This document shows positions 31,050 through 42,810 of a stretch of DNA of 49,519 nucleotides, piece by piece. The stretch is from Phaeoceros laevis. Its lineage: Eukaryota; Anthocerotophyta; Anthocerotopsida; Notothyladales. The stretch covers positions 1 through 49,519 of the forward strand of contig JBNGIQ010008749.1 in assembly GCA_049999765.1 (NCBI GenBank), in the 5' to 3' direction. The notes beneath the pieces were generated by a model. It was not told the DNA's origin. It did no database searches and saw only the letters and a program-made list of their open reading frames with translations. Position 1 is the stretch's first letter. Each line of letters begins with the position of its first letter. A program made the translations under genes and the position numbers.

Positions 31050-31543
31050 CTTCATCAGGATCTGTCTGTCTGTAGTCGACTTTGGAACTGTGCACATAGC
31101 TGCCTGCCAGCCTGGCCAGCATGTGCCCACCATCAACTGAGGCACTCCCCACGCTGGCGCAAGTCGGCGGGTCTTTCGGTAAAAGCCGGGCTCGGTGGTA
31201 TCCTTGTTTGGCTCGTCTGGCTCTGGCGCCCGTGGGACCGTGGGATCAAGGGCCGCCTTTCCAACTCGTGGACGTACAGGCCTGTTTGGACTGAGACCTC
31301 GCCAAGCGAGTTGTCACATGGCCAGCAGGCAGGATGGGGCGTGCCCAAGCTTGCGGCGCAGGCTGCGGTGGCGATTCCTCATCCCGAGTTACATTATGAT
31401 ATATGGCGCAACTAGCTGGCCGGCACGCGCAAACTTCGCTTCAAATGGCGATACTTACAAACTTGTCTAGCTGTATCGATCTTCCGATGAATCTCTCCTT
31501 CGTAGACTCAAGTTCTCCATCAATACAAGGTCCAATCAATCAA

Positions 31544-31587
31544 GGTGGAGTTGGCTAAACACCATAATCAGCTTACTACTTACTACA
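31544..31587 (+). repeat. SINE-like 3' end, copy 3
   Basis: GGTGGAGTTGGCTAAACACC followed by ATAATCAG and a (TAC)-rich tail, the same 3' end as the insertion at 23204-23316 but on the plus strand. Confidence 0.5.
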
Positions 31588-31591
31588 TCAA

Positions 31592-31773
31592 TGAGCTCTT
31601 GATGTCTCGAGCAACCGTGCCAAAAGTGGTTCAAAGTGGATCGACTTCAGAACTGGAATTCATGAATGCACTCCACCTTCCACACAGTCTGCTTGCTCCT
31701 TTTGCCAGCCTTCTGCTTTTCCAGGATTACATTAATTAACTCCTCCTTTCCGTGCTTTCTTTCTCGTTGGCAA
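31592..31773 (-). pseudogene. GIL1-like exon 1 fragment
   Basis: On the plus strand GAGCTCTTGATGTC.CGAGCA, ACTGGAATTCATGAATGCACTCC and TTTCTTTCTCGTTGGCAAG match 35115-35281 of GIL1-like D, including the GVYSSSEADPTTLGT coding region, with an extra TG-rich insertion. Only about 180 bases are preserved. Confidence 0.8.
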
Positions 31774-32286
31774 GTAATCCGTCACATCCTGCTCACGAGT
31801 ATGAGTCGCAAACTCTTGAGGAGAGAGGGTTCCAAAAGGTAGCCGAGACTTTGTCAACTCATCCAAGGTTGCCCCACGACAAATGTCAGCTCATGAATAC
31901 ATGCATATGTATGGTACCCCACCAGCGTACTCTATTTCCAGGAAGATGCTTCACTCAGATCATTATCCAGATCACAGATCTACAGTACAGTCATCAGACT
32001 TGTAAGTTATAATTAGAGCTCCCGGCGGTCTGGACAGGGATTGCCCGGCGCGTCGATACCGTGTTGGCTAACACCGTGTTGCGGACAAGACTTTTGGCAC
32101 ACCTAGGACTACAAGCCTTAGCCCCACTCCAGCACACTGTACGGTGTGGGCTGGGAGACGATATCTGGCGCCAGTGTGTTTGGAAGTCCTTGTAGGGTGC
32201 CCGGGAGCAAACATCTCTGGACAGCATCATTTAAAATATTTCATCGTCCTTCTCAAGGTCAGAAGGACAAACCTCGTGTCTTAACA

Positions 32287-33566
32287 ATGGATCCGAGCAC
32301 TGCCCTGGTTCTCGGAGATTGCATCATCACGCTGTGCCGTCACATCCATCAACTGGCAAAGAATGCCAAAGTGCACAAGCGAGTCTGCCAAGAGTTTGCA
32401 GCCTTCCTGAAATGCACAGGTAGGAAAGGCGCCGTACCGGTGAGATCCCAAGCCACAGCTCCTTTCTTGAAACTTCAATTCTTTCCTCCCAGGGCTGCAG
32501 CTGTTTGTCAGCTCAGATGTTGCCGTGAGAGCTGCAGAGAACATAGTGGCGGAAGTGAAGAGTTCCAAGAGGCTGGCCAATGACAAGCTCATCTCGGAGC
32601 CCCTCAGCCTTCTCAAGTCAAATCTGGAAGAAGCGCAGTCCCTGCTAGAGGAATGCGCATCTCGCAGAACGGCTTTGAATGTCTTCCGAAACGTGACCTC
32701 GGAATTCAAGCTCATCGAGGGAGAGATTCAGAAGTACAACACGCTTGTGACCCTTGCCCTGTGCGCCAGAAATTCAGTAAGAAAACCAGGGGTACAATCG
32801 TTTTGCCTGCCTCCTGCCTTCCGTAGAGAATGCTGATCAATGCTTGCTTGCTGGTTGATGACGACAGAGAGCCGATCTCCCTTGGAGACAGGAGTCCCTG
32901 GCGCATATCTCAAGTGCGCCGGTTGAAGCAGCCCGAGGCGACGATCGAGGCGCCACCTCCCAGAGCTTCTCCGCAAGATGCTTGGCAGTCACCTGGGGCC
33001 ACGATCCTCGCTACTGGAAATGGATCCGGGACATGCCTGGAGCCAGGTATGTAGCTGAGCATTCTTGCACATGGTAGTAGGGCTAGGGTTTTTCCTGCCA
33101 TATCTTCAAAGGTTTGTCTTCAACTGCTGAACATTGCAGGTCTCCTGAGGTGGCGTTCCTTGTAGAAACGGTCTGGTTGGAGGTGCATGGAAAGGTGCAA
33201 TGTCGGCTTGAGCCCGGGGAGTACACATTGACATGGAGACTGAAGCTGGAGCATCCACACCGCAGGGGGTTTGGGGATGGATGGAGACACATCCCAGTGA
33301 AGTTTCGCCTGTATACGAGCTTGGGGCAGGATGAGACGTGCCAGGTTCTTCTCGGAAGATCTTCCGGCCTCTTCTGGTCTCGCAAAACCATAACCATCCG
33401 GAGAGTTGGAGCAGGGTGGCGTGAGTTTGATGTTGCAAAAATTGTAGTGGGAACCGAGCAGCGGGTGCTGGATTTGAGCTTCTCCATGACAGAAACCGAC
33501 AACAGCACCTGGAAACGAGGTCTGTATGTGGATGGCGTTTATCTACACAAACGGATGGCTGGGTAA
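32287..33566 (+). CDS. 4-helix-bundle / PP2 lectin fusion protein, gene 3 (best-preserved copy)
   Basis: Four exons: 32287-32419, 32517-32776, 32868-33046 and 33140-33566, in phases 1, 0 and 2; predicted 332 aa with every junction in frame. Residues 1-131 are helical (MDPSTALVLGDCIITL, VCQEFAAFLKC, LLKSNLEEAQSLLEEC, FRNVTSEFKLIEGEIQKY). The last two helices align well with the plant MCAfunc pattern (LVESC...QFR.VQ.EI..Y), which belongs with MLKL-NTD and RPW8 bundles. Residues 132-170 are a linker. Residues about 171-330 are the PP2 domain, with TWGHDPRYWKWI, VWLEVHGKVQCRL and WKRGLYVDGVYL. Exons match domain borders: two for the bundle, two for the lectin. There is no signal peptide, so it should be cytosolic. 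It is convergent with GIL1-like D. A cell-death or membrane role is inferred from the fold only. Confidence 0.85.
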
Positions 33567-34194
33567 ACAGGGCTCTATGGTCGCAACTTTGTAAGCACCT
33601 CAAACTATCCTTCTCCTCTGCGTGTGCGATTCCCATGTGGAGTAGGTCTAACACGATATTTGCTAGTACTACTCTACTATCGGGAAGCTTGCATTTGAAG
33701 CTTCCTTCCAATTTTGACCTAGTCCAATGCGGAATACTTTTTGTCCCATCAATGTTTTGGGGCAAATGGAACGCCACTATGAGTAGTAGTAGTAGTATGG
33801 TTATGGTGCTGGCCAACTCCACGTGGGAATTGAGCACCTCGCCAGGTACCGTGTCCAATGCTATCCATCGTGATTGGAAAATACCCGGAGTGCGAAGTGT
33901 CGCATAAATGATGGATGACCATGGGACAAACAGAACATCCACGGTGAGCCGACGTGGACAAACCATGGCGCCACGTGGCTCGAACTCCACATATTGCGCC
34001 AGCATATGGAGCTGAGGAATTACATGTTTCGCCAACTCCACATGGGAATTGGCTTGGGAGCTCATGAATGCTCCTAGGTAGTGCGCTGCATCATAGCAGC
34101 GTAGCACTTCGAGGTTACAAAGAAAGAATAGAATCTTGCGACCTTTTTTGGTCCTCAACTGGGCCCAAAAGCAGTCCAAAACAGAGTCCCGGAT
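33567..34194. other. intergenic between PP2 gene 3 and GIL1-like D, several SINE-like ends
   Basis: It contains SINE-like 3' ends in opposite orientations at 33621-33680 (plus) and 33784-33843 (minus), and a short one at 34031-34053. The stretch 34080-34195 is the degraded remainder of the C-terminal part and 3' flank of the GIL1-like gene that follows. Confidence 0.5.
33621..33843. repeat. inverted pair of SINE-like 3' ends
   Basis: ATTCCCATGTGGAGTAGGTC (33629 onward) with a TAC-rich tail is opposed by TAGTAGTAGTAG to CCACGTGGGAATTG (33784-33832). The pair could be two insertions head to head, or the terminal inverted repeats of one small element of about 220 bp. Confidence 0.55.
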
Positions 34195-35861
34195 CTATAT
34201 AAGCTCCAACTGGACAGGTGACCCCGGGGTCTCGGGAGGGTGTGCCGCATCATCGTTGGATATGGATGCCGCAAGCTGGGAGGGGGCTTGGTTAGCGACC
34301 AGAGCGTCGGGCTCGCTTGGAATTTGAATTGGTGACACATAGACCAGGCTTTTGATGACAGATTTGCCCACCCTAAATCCAGGGATGATCATGAACGCCA
34401 CTGTCAGGTTGTCTGTGGTAGGTTCGACCTCCAGCATAGTTGGTTCCATGTGCGCAGGAACAAATCTGGTACCACTCTTTACCTGCGCAGCATTCATGAA
34501 TCAAACCATTTGAGCATGTCAATGGAAGCAGTGGACACGCTTCAAACACGTTATCTCGGGACGTTTCCTGGCAGTGTCCAGAGCTGTACCTTGAAAAGGG
34601 TGGCAGGCTGCTCAAATGCAAGAGTCAGAAGGTGAGCCAGCCAGACATTGGTGAGCAGGGCCACGAAATCTTCCCAAAGCGGAGCAGCAGCACTTCCCAT
34701 GGATACCTCCACCATATGCCTACAACTGTCCTTCAGAGCGCCCCACTTGTCCATGAGAAATTGGTTGAAATCTATCCAGCCGCAATCGCAAACACCCGAG
34801 CACTGTCCACAAGTGGACCCTGTCAGCCTACCAAGTACATCCGATGGACGGGTGGATTTCAGTTGCCTGTACCGGGTGAAGTAGAACTCCTGAGTCTCCT
34901 CTACTTCCTGACCGACAGGCAAACATTTGTAGGAGAAGCTGTCGGATTCCCACAGCCCTTGAAATACAAGTTTAGCAGCCCACTCCTGAAACGCATACTT
35001 GATGTCTGTTTTGCGGCTGCTGAACGTGATGCCTGTGTGGTGCGTCTGCAAAAAGTCAGTTTTCATTTGGGCAGACATGTCCTCCATCAAGGTCCTTGCG
35101 AAGGTGGCCAAGGAGCTCTTGATGTCCCGAGCAACCGTGCCCAAAGTGGTTGGATCGGCTTCAGAGCTGGAATACACTCCACCTGCGACAGTCTGCTTGC
35201 TCCTTTTGCCCTCCAATTCCGCGATCTGTTTTTCTAGGCTCACATTCCTCCTTTCCGTGTTTTCTTTCTCGTTGGCAAGCTGCCGATTAAGGGCTTCTGC
35301 ATGCTGAAGTTTGTCGGCGTCCTTCATCCAGTTTTCGCGACTGTGCTCGTATTCTACACGCAGGTCCTGGTAAAGTCCTCCATACTCGATGACACTGGAC
35401 TCAAACATTAGCTTGTCCTTCACAGCTTTGCGACAGTCTTCTTTCTCTCTCTCCAGCCGGCACTTTAGGTCCTCAATCTGGCGCTTTTGTTCCTCAATCT
35501 GCAGCTCTTTCTCATTGTCCCCAATCTGGCGCTCTTGTTCCTCAATCTGGCCCTCTTTCTCCTCCTCCTTCAACAACTGTAACAGCACGTTTCTTCTTTC
35601 CTTCCGGAGCGACACCGCGTCACTAATTTTCTTCGTGTTTGATCTACGCACATGTGGGAAGATGACCTCAAATTCCTTCTGGAGCACGTCCAGACCCTTG
35701 AATTTGAGCTTGACCGCTGATTCAAGACTTGTCTCAGGGAAGAACCGGACGGCATTGCGGTAGTGGCTGGCCAGCGCAGAAATCGCTGTTGAGGCCTCCT
35801 GGATCATGAGCTCTTCAGCACCATCATGAGAACCCCGCTCTGATGATCCAACACTGCTCAT
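34195..35861 (-). CDS. GIL1/IRKI-like coiled-coil protein D, C-terminally shortened
   Basis: Two exons on the minus strand, 35861-34590 (424 codons) and 34482-34195; predicted 519 aa. The start MSSVGSSERG is chosen over the upstream in-frame Met at 35942 because C and E begin at this position. Glu/Lys/Gln-rich repeats (IEEQ.RQI) form a long coiled coil. The core KYAFQEWAAKLVFQGLW, the cluster CGQCSGVCDC and LLTNVWLAHLLTLAFEQPATLFK are intact, as is FMIIPGFRVGKSVIKSLVYVSP. After about 95 codons exon 2 ends early, because most of the C-terminal domain found in C and E is deleted; fragments of its far end remain at 34150-34215. The protein could still fold, since gene B also stops soon after the signature. 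Confidence 0.8.
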
Positions 35862-36654
35862 GGCGCATAAATTGCCACAGCATTCGAACTCGGTGTTCAA
35901 AAGAGACCTAGCTCTCAAGACCTCTATTTGCTCAGAATGCACTTGTAAAGAAGACGATCGCAGAAAAACGGGAAGGACTGCTCCAAATGGACGTCACGAG
36001 GGAACAAGGCCAGGCGCCACTTGTAACCGGAATTGCAGGAGACAAATCCTCTGACCACGTCTGCAATCCCGAAGTTTGAAATAGCCTTTTTTCGTGGCCA
36101 GCCCGAGCTACAGTAATCCGATCTGAAGCTTTCAACTTCGGCAATCTTGAACGCCAGGCTGGCTAGAATCAAATTGCAGCAGCGCTGAAGATGGCGAAGG
36201 GGTGGGCTCCACTAGTCCNNNNNNNNNNNNNNNNNNNNNNNNNNNNNNNNNNNNNNNNNNNNNNNNNNNNNNNNNNNNNNNNNNNNNNNNNNNNNNNNNN
36301 NNNNNNNNNNNNNNNNNNAGTGATCTGTCGTGGTCAGAGGATTTTCTGTAAAGTACTAACGACTTTTTCTTTTTCCCCAACACCAGCAACTGGTGACCTT
36401 GATGTCTCGAATGGATGAAAGATTGTAGGTCTGCAACCTCGCCTCGCTGTTGAATCGTGGATGCATCTTTGAAGCTAGCATCGGATCATTTGTACAGGAG
36501 GACTTCATGCGTGAGGGAGGGAGTACAAAGCGCCTAGGCAGGCCTGGTGTCGTAAAGGAAGCTATCGATGTTCTGGAAATCTTGCAAGCAAGGCTGCAAT
36601 CGGCAAAGTTCTCCTGACTTCAGGCCTGTTTGACCACGAGACCACTTGTAAGCG
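35862..36654. promoter_or_regulatory. bidirectional upstream region, module 2
   Basis: Homologous to 17244-17847. It contains the 100-N gap at 36219-36318. GGTGGGCTCCACTAGTCC before the gap and AGTGATCTGTCGTG after it are both found in module 1 only about 10 bases apart. Confidence 0.5.
36219..36318. other. assembly gap of 100 N
   Basis: In modules 1 (17550-17585) and 3 (45265-45300) the sequences matching the two gap edges are separated by about 10 bases, so 100 is likely a placeholder. Confidence 0.75.
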
Positions 36655-38872
36655 ATGGCGAGCGGAGGAGTTGCCGGGGAAGCTAGAGTTGTAGTCGGGC
36701 TGGATTTTGGCACAACGTACTCAGGATTTGCCTACGCTCACAGATCAAATCCCAACGAGGTGAAGAAATTTTTTGCGTGGCCCGACCAAGGTGCCAATCC
36801 ATCCTACTGCAAAACAGAGACCAGCTTGTACTACCAGCGAGAAGAAGGCGGTGGGGACAGGTACGACTGCACGGAATGGGGCTGGAGTGCACATAGGCGC
36901 CACAGCAGCGAGGCTAGTGCTGCCGCCAAAGCCGCTAGGAAAAGGAAGGGCAGCTTGACGCCAGCTGCTGACCTGAATCGGTCCGGAGAATACATCACGA
37001 AGTTCAAGCTTCATCTGGCTGGTGAGGAGAATGTGGGTAGTAGCAGGGTTGGACCTCTCACATCGGCACCTCTGCCACCCGGCATCACGGCCGAGAGGGC
37101 CATCACTGACTACCTCTCGAAAATTTCCGCCTTCATCTTGCAGCTCCTCCAAGACAAGTACGGCAAACAGCTCACCATGGAGGAGGTAATTTAAATTTTC
37201 TTCAAAGAGCTACATCTTGATCTCCAAATTACAAGTAGCCTTGCAAGTGCTATATATCCAGAGCTCTAACAACTTTCGGCTTGCAAATTGTACAAGAATT
37301 TCTCTACAGATCGGCAAGCAAAGGATCATGAATTCTGGTGTTGCCTGCAGGTCCAGTGGTGCCTAACAGTTCCAGCCATTTGGAATGACAGTGCCAAGCT
37401 CAAGATGAAGACCTGTGCAGAAAAAGCGGGCCTGGTGGCTGGACATCACACACCACCGAACACGGTCACCAGTCGTTACCCTCTCAAGATTGTACTTGAG
37501 CCCGAAGCTGCTGCCTTCTACTGCTGGAATCAGGCTTGCTACAAGGACCTCAACGTGCAGCGAGGACACCACCTCTTGGTTGCAGACATAGGCGGAGGTT
37601 GGTAACCTAGCTGTTCATTTCTTGGAACCACATGTATACCTAGCAATGACCCATCAATTGGCAAGTTTGAGTGCTGAGAAACCAACATGCGTGTGACCCG
37701 GATGATGATGAGCCTGTTTGATGAACACCAGTGTGAATCTCACTTGTGCAGGAACTGCTGACATAGTGGTACATGAGAAGGCTAACGATGGTTCCGACTT
37801 CTCGGTGAATGAAGTGGATGCCAGTTCTGGGGGCCTGTGTGGTGGCAGCTATGTGGATCAGAGTTTTTTTCGGTTCATTGGCCGCCACATGAGTTTCATA
37901 GATGAGCGGTTGAGTGACAATCCATGGGAAAAAATGCAACTTTTGAAGCGGTGGCACGAACTGAAGACCGAATTTCAAGGCACTTACCGCAGTTCAGTCA
38001 CTATTGATCTGCCACAGGGCCTGGCCACAGCTTGGAAGAAGTACGACGATTTCAAAGACTACGAGCCCAGGGAGAATTATGAGGAGCTGCAACTCACCAA
38101 TGAAGATATGATTGAGATATTCAGACCGTGTGTGGATGAGATCATCAGGCTCATCGACGAGAAGATGACAGCAAAGGTGAAGGTCCTGATGGTTGTTGGT
38201 GGTTTCTCAGCCTCTCCCTACCTTATGAAAAGGTTGAAGGATGCTTTCTCTTACAGGGTGACCACCGTCATCAATCCATTGGACCCAGGAGCTGCTATTG
38301 CCTGCGGAGCCGTTCTCATGGGCTTGGTTAATTATGACAGAGCACCGGTACAGTCAGCTTCTCCGAGCAGCTCTGGTCGGTTCAACCTGGGAGCAGGTGC
38401 TGGTAGCTACCAGATTTTGTCTCGTGTTGCAAAGAAAACGTATGGCATCATGATCACATTGCCATTTCAAGAAAGCATCCATACGGTTACGAAGAGGTGG
38501 CAGAACGAAGAAGGCATCCTCATGTGCAACGACTTGTTTGATCTGTATGTTAGCAAAGGGCAGAGGCTGGATGCAGAAACGTATGTGATCACAAAAGAGT
38601 ACGGAATGCCTAGTGCATTTGCTAATGCAATCACCGTTTATTTGTTCAGCACAGATGCAGTTGCGCCTAATCTTCCCCTTTACACCACAGACGACGGGGT
38701 GACTTGCGTCGGCAGGTTTACAATGGATGTTGCAGATGGAAAGCACCTGGGTGCAAGTAGGAAGATCTTGGTTACCATGCAGTTCGGGACTTCAGTCATT
38801 GAGGTGAAGGGGACGAGACTCAACTTCGGCAACACCTCCCAAGTTGAAAGCTTTTGGGTTGCCTATGATTAA
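36655..38872 (+). CDS. HSPA12-like Hsp70 ATPase, type I (H4)
   Basis: Three exons: 36655-37185, 37351-37597 and 37752-38872; predicted 632 aa, four residues longer than its module 1 counterpart H2. Phosphate-1 reads VVVGLDFGTTYSG, with Tyr where H2 has Phe. Phosphate-2 is split by intron 2, and VVGGFSASPYLMKRLK and NPLDPGAAIACGAVLMG follow. Exon borders and phases equal H2. The substitutions relative to H2 are spread over the protein and the frame is fully open, so it is likely functional. It lies head to head with GIL1-like D and is followed by type II H5 in the same direction. Confidence 0.9.
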
Positions 38873-39772
38873 CACTGTCTAGATTAGCAGGGTATGTAAA
38901 AAATAGGGCTGTGATTTCCAAGATTTCACCTCACAAGCAGGCCCAGGCTGCCACATGTATGTATGAAGTGCATAAGGTTTTGGTCGCATTGACCTTTCGT
39001 CAATCAATGAGCGAGCATATCGAAGCACTCTCAAGAGCACATGAGATTGGCACCCACCCTCAAATCAAGCGTGATCAAGTCAGATCGTTAAGCGCGTTTT
39101 GGTGATCGTTCAGAATCTCTTTCTCTTTCGTGTTCCAGTTCTCATAGTGGATCCGGACAGGCATTCTGCGCTGGCCATGGCCCCAGGATGGGCACCGCGT
39201 ATGACGGACCACAGCATCAGATCTGTGCCAGTCACCAGAACATCGAGTGGATCCAGACTAGCCTCGGACCAGGTCACAAGCTTTCTCCCCGCAGCATGTG
39301 CTGCACTGTACATGTAGAGTAGCTTTGAAGCTTTTTCCCCGCAGCATGCGGCGCAAAGATTGCGCAAGTGAGAGAGTGTGTACGCTATTATTATTCTCTT
39401 TTTCCAGTGTGAACAACGAAAGTGCTAGTTTTTCACCCACGTGTGCTTCCTGGCTACAAGTTGAGGCCTGCTGGAATTGGATCTGCATTCTGGAATCTGG
39501 ACAGGAAGAAGTGGTCCTAGGGCTGACCTGATCTACTTGCTTTCTGTCACCCATGCCTGAAAAACGCAAGCTTGTTTTGCCGAGCTGATCAGTAAGCAAT
39601 CCAACCAGCTGGAACCTCGTAGTTGCAAATGGTGAACCCTCCTCAAGATTTTTCCTTCGAGATCTCTTGCATCATGAGCTACGTACCTGTCGATCTGGTC
39701 TGCTCTGGACGGTGTGGATATGTATCCATGGATAGCTATCTAGATTCATGACTTGCGCTCCATTCATTCGGA
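38873..39772. promoter_or_regulatory. spacer upstream of type II gene H5
   Basis: Homologous to 20075-20957. It contains a local repeat of CCCCGCAGCATG (about 39287 and 39342) and the conserved block AGCTATCTAGATTCATGACT just before the start codon, whose ATG at 39748 opens a 14-codon frame overlapping the main start. Confidence 0.5.
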
Positions 39773-41866
39773 ATGTCGACGAGGTTTTTTAGTCGGGCTA
39801 GCAGTAGCAGTAGCAGGAGCAGTAGCGGTAGGTCTAGCAAGGCGCCGGATGCAGATCTCCCGCAACCCAGGGTTGTGGTGGGACTGGACTTTGGAACCAC
39901 GTTCTCTGGGTTCGCATTTGCTCACAATTCGAAGCCCAAGGAAGTCAACAAATTCTTGGAGTGGCCTGAAACAAGTAGCGCAGGTGTCCCGCAGTACTGC
40001 AAAACCCAGACTAGCTTGTACTACCGTTTCTGCGAGGACGGAAGTTACTTGCTCCAGAACTGGGGTTGGCCAGCTCAGGTGGCCTACAGGGAAGACGTTA
40101 CGGCGGCTGCCAAAGCTGCCAGACATGGCGGGCAGCCGCTGGCCAACCGGTTCCTCACCAAATTCAAGCTTCACTTGGCCGGGGAGGAAACCATCCGCAC
40201 CTCAAGACTCGGCCCTAGCACTGCAGACCCTCTGCCCTATGGTCTCACACCGGAGCAGGTGGTCACGGACTACCTTAGGGAGATCGGAACCCACATCATG
40301 AAGATTCTCCAGCTCAGATATGGCGAGCAGCTGACCATCCAAGAGGTAACCACCCACCTAACTAGCTACTGGCTTCATCCTAGCGGTCAATGCCCTGCCT
40401 GGTTCAAGTGTGCCAAATCAGGGGATGACATTTGTATGTCCTGCTTACAAGTGTAGGTCAAGTGGTGTCTGACGGTTCCAGCCCTTTGGGGCGACGATGC
40501 CAAGTTCAAAATGGTTGCATGCTCCGAAAAGGCAGGGCTGGTGCAGGGACAGCATACTCCCCCAGGTGTCACAGCAAGTCCTCACCCTATTGCCATCGTC
40601 TTGGAGCCTGAAGCAGCTGCCCTGGCATGCTGGTCTGAGCCCGGAAGTCATCGGGAGATTGGGCAGGGAGAGCACCTCCTGGTTGCAGACATTGGAGGAG
40701 GTAGAATTTGAATTAGGTCGTCAAGAGTGTGGACCCGTGCTTGCAGAGAGATCACTAGTGCATGCATACAAGTATGTATACTAAAGGATGGGAACCTTGT
40801 TGGATTTCGATTGCAAGCAGGGACTGTGGACATCGTGGTGCACAAGAAAGTGAACCAGGGCTCGGATGAGCTCAACCTGAAGGAAGTGGAACCCAGCTCC
40901 GGTGGCTTGTGTGGAGGAACCTTTGTGGATCAGGCTTACGTCAACCTGCTCAAGGAGAGGATCCCATGCCTTCAGGACTATGTCACTGTGCACGGCAGAT
41001 TCCTGATCCAGATCCTCAAGCAATGGCACGAGTTTAAGAGCACGTACGATGGAGGACCCAGGAGCCATCTTGAGTTGGAAATCCCTTCCACTCTGGCTGC
41101 TGCATGGAAGCGGTACGACAAGGAAAATGGCCTCAGAGCCAAGGAAGACGAAGAATATGAGGAGCTGCGTCTGAACAACTCTGACATCGAGGGCGTCTTC
41201 CAGCCCACTGTGAGCGAGATCATGAGGCTCATCCACGCCAAGGTGACCAGAGAGGTGAAGGTGCTGATGGTGGTGGGTGGCTTTTCAGCGTCTCCTTACC
41301 TCATGGCTAGGATCAAATCGGAGCTGGGCCGACAGATGAGGAGTATCATCAACCCTAACGATCCGGGAGCTGCCATCTGCTCTGGGGCGGTGCTCATGGG
41401 CTGGAATCCGCAGAGCAGGATTGTGTCCAGGATAAGCAAGAAGTCGTACGGCGTGAGGGTGAGCAAAGAGTTCGACGAAAGTGTGCACCCAAAGGAGAAA
41501 CGGTTCAAGAATGAGAAAAACGTGTACATGTGCCAGGACCTTTTGCAGATATACGTGACGATGGGGGAGGAAGTGGATGTGAATTCCACCACGTGCTTCC
41601 ACTTCAACCCGCTGACTAAGAAAGCCAAGCACATTAGCTTCGAACTGTTCAGCTCCTCTGAGATGCCACCACCCATGTTCACCACTGACAAGGGAGTGTC
41701 CTCTGTGGGCTCCTTCGAGATGGACATTTCAGATGGCTTGAAGGTTGGCCGGGAACGGCTTATCAAAGTAACCATGCAGTTTGGCGGAACCACTATTGTC
41801 GTCCAAGGTCAGCGTGTCAACTTTGGGGACACAAACAAGATTGATACCTTCAACTTTTCTGTTTGA
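39773..41866 (+). CDS. HSPA12-like Hsp70 ATPase, type II (H5)
   Basis: Three exons: 39773-40345, 40457-40700 and 40821-41866; predicted 620 aa. The Ser/Arg-rich leader is the longest of the type II genes through expansion of AGC/AGT codons (RASSSSSRSSSGRSS). All ATPase motifs are present: VVVGLDFGTTFSGFAFAH, ADIGGGTVDIVVH, VVGGFSASPYLM and NPNDPGAAICSGAVLMG. The extreme C-terminus differs from H3 and H6: it ends in NFSV instead of KFVFE.S, owing to a small deletion just before the stop. Confidence 0.9.
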
Positions 41867-42656
41867 AACATGAGCTCCCGAAAATGTTTGTTTCCAACCT
41901 GCTCGAATGGAAACCTGTGTTATCATTGCCTTGACATCTTGTGCCTTAGATAAGTCCCAACTCCCATGCTTTGCGGTTCCTGGCCTGAGCAAGCAAACAA
42001 CAGTTACAATTGGGACCAAGTTGCAACAAGTTCCCCTATTCATGCTGAATGAGCAAGCAACAAAGCTGTAACATACGTTGCAACTTGCAAGCATCTACAG
42101 TACAGTATTGAGCAAGTTCGTGCTATTGATTGCGGTTTTTCAACTAATTTGAATTAAAGCTATGGGCTTGAAATTAGCAGCACTTGTTCCCAAATCAGTT
42201 ACAGGAAAAGTTGCCCTTTGGCCGCGCCCATGTAGACAACTTGTAAGGACCTTGTAAGTACAGTGGGAGGTTAGAAGCATGTTCTTCACCTTCAGGTTTC
42301 AAGAGGAAGCGGACAAGAAGTGGCCAATTTGTTTCAGCCACCAATGAACGCAGCTCATTCCCTTACAAACCTCTTGAAACCATACCTCTGTAGCCATGTC
42401 TAACGTGAAAGACTGATGATGGACTGTAGGAGAATCTCAAAGAAGAAGAAGCTTCACTAACATGCTTATTGGGTGCTTACTAGGAAGTAGCTGTAAGTAT
42501 GTGTGAACTTACTCCCAGGGGGAAACAGTTAGAATGTGATTATCAATGGACATCCATTTCTATGAAAGCCAAACTTGTCTGCTGGGTTATCCAGATTACA
42601 GGATTGTGAACTCTTGGCATCATTTAAGTGATGTGCATCATCTGATAATTTGAATG
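41867..42656. other. intergenic between H5 and GIL1-like E
   Basis: The first 150 bases are the duplicated 3' flank of type II genes (GCCTTGACATCTTGTGCCTT, CTCCCATGCTTTGC.GTTCC). The remainder shows no gene or recognised repeat. Confidence 0.5.
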
Positions 42657-42810
42657 CAGGGAACTGTGGTCCAGGACAAGGTGGTGCATGAAATGATAAG
42701 CGCGGGTCCGGATGAGCTCCACCTCAAGGAAGTTGATCTTGGCTCAGGTGGCGTGTGCTGAGAAACCTTTGTGGATCAAAGCTACCTGAAGTTGCTACAG
42801 GCTATTATAG
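42657..42810 (+). pseudogene. HSPA12-like exon 3 fragment (H8)
   Basis: It begins at an intron acceptor (TTTGAATGCAGGGAACTGTG) and reads through the region equal to GTVDIVVHE, LKEV and SSGGLCGG, then FVDQSYLKLLQ. A stop replaces the residue after the CGG-equivalent cysteine, and the fragment ends after about 50 codons at the 3' flank of GIL1-like E. Confidence 0.8.

Larger units (their letters stand above)
30665..32286. other. intergenic with dispersed repeats upstream of PP2 gene 3
   Basis: It contains the gap at 30950-31049, the copy of the GIL1-B 5' region (31336-31500), a SINE-like tail (31544-31587), the antisense GIL1 fragment (31592-31773), and the repeats 31790-31970 and 32015-32232 shared with 28580-29080. 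The leader AGAAGGACAAACCTCGTG ends just before the PP2 start. No intact gene. Confidence 0.55.

Noticed and set aside
34195-35942. Start of GIL1-like D at 35942
   Set aside because: The extra 27 residues are absent from C and E, which begin at the Met equivalent to 35861.
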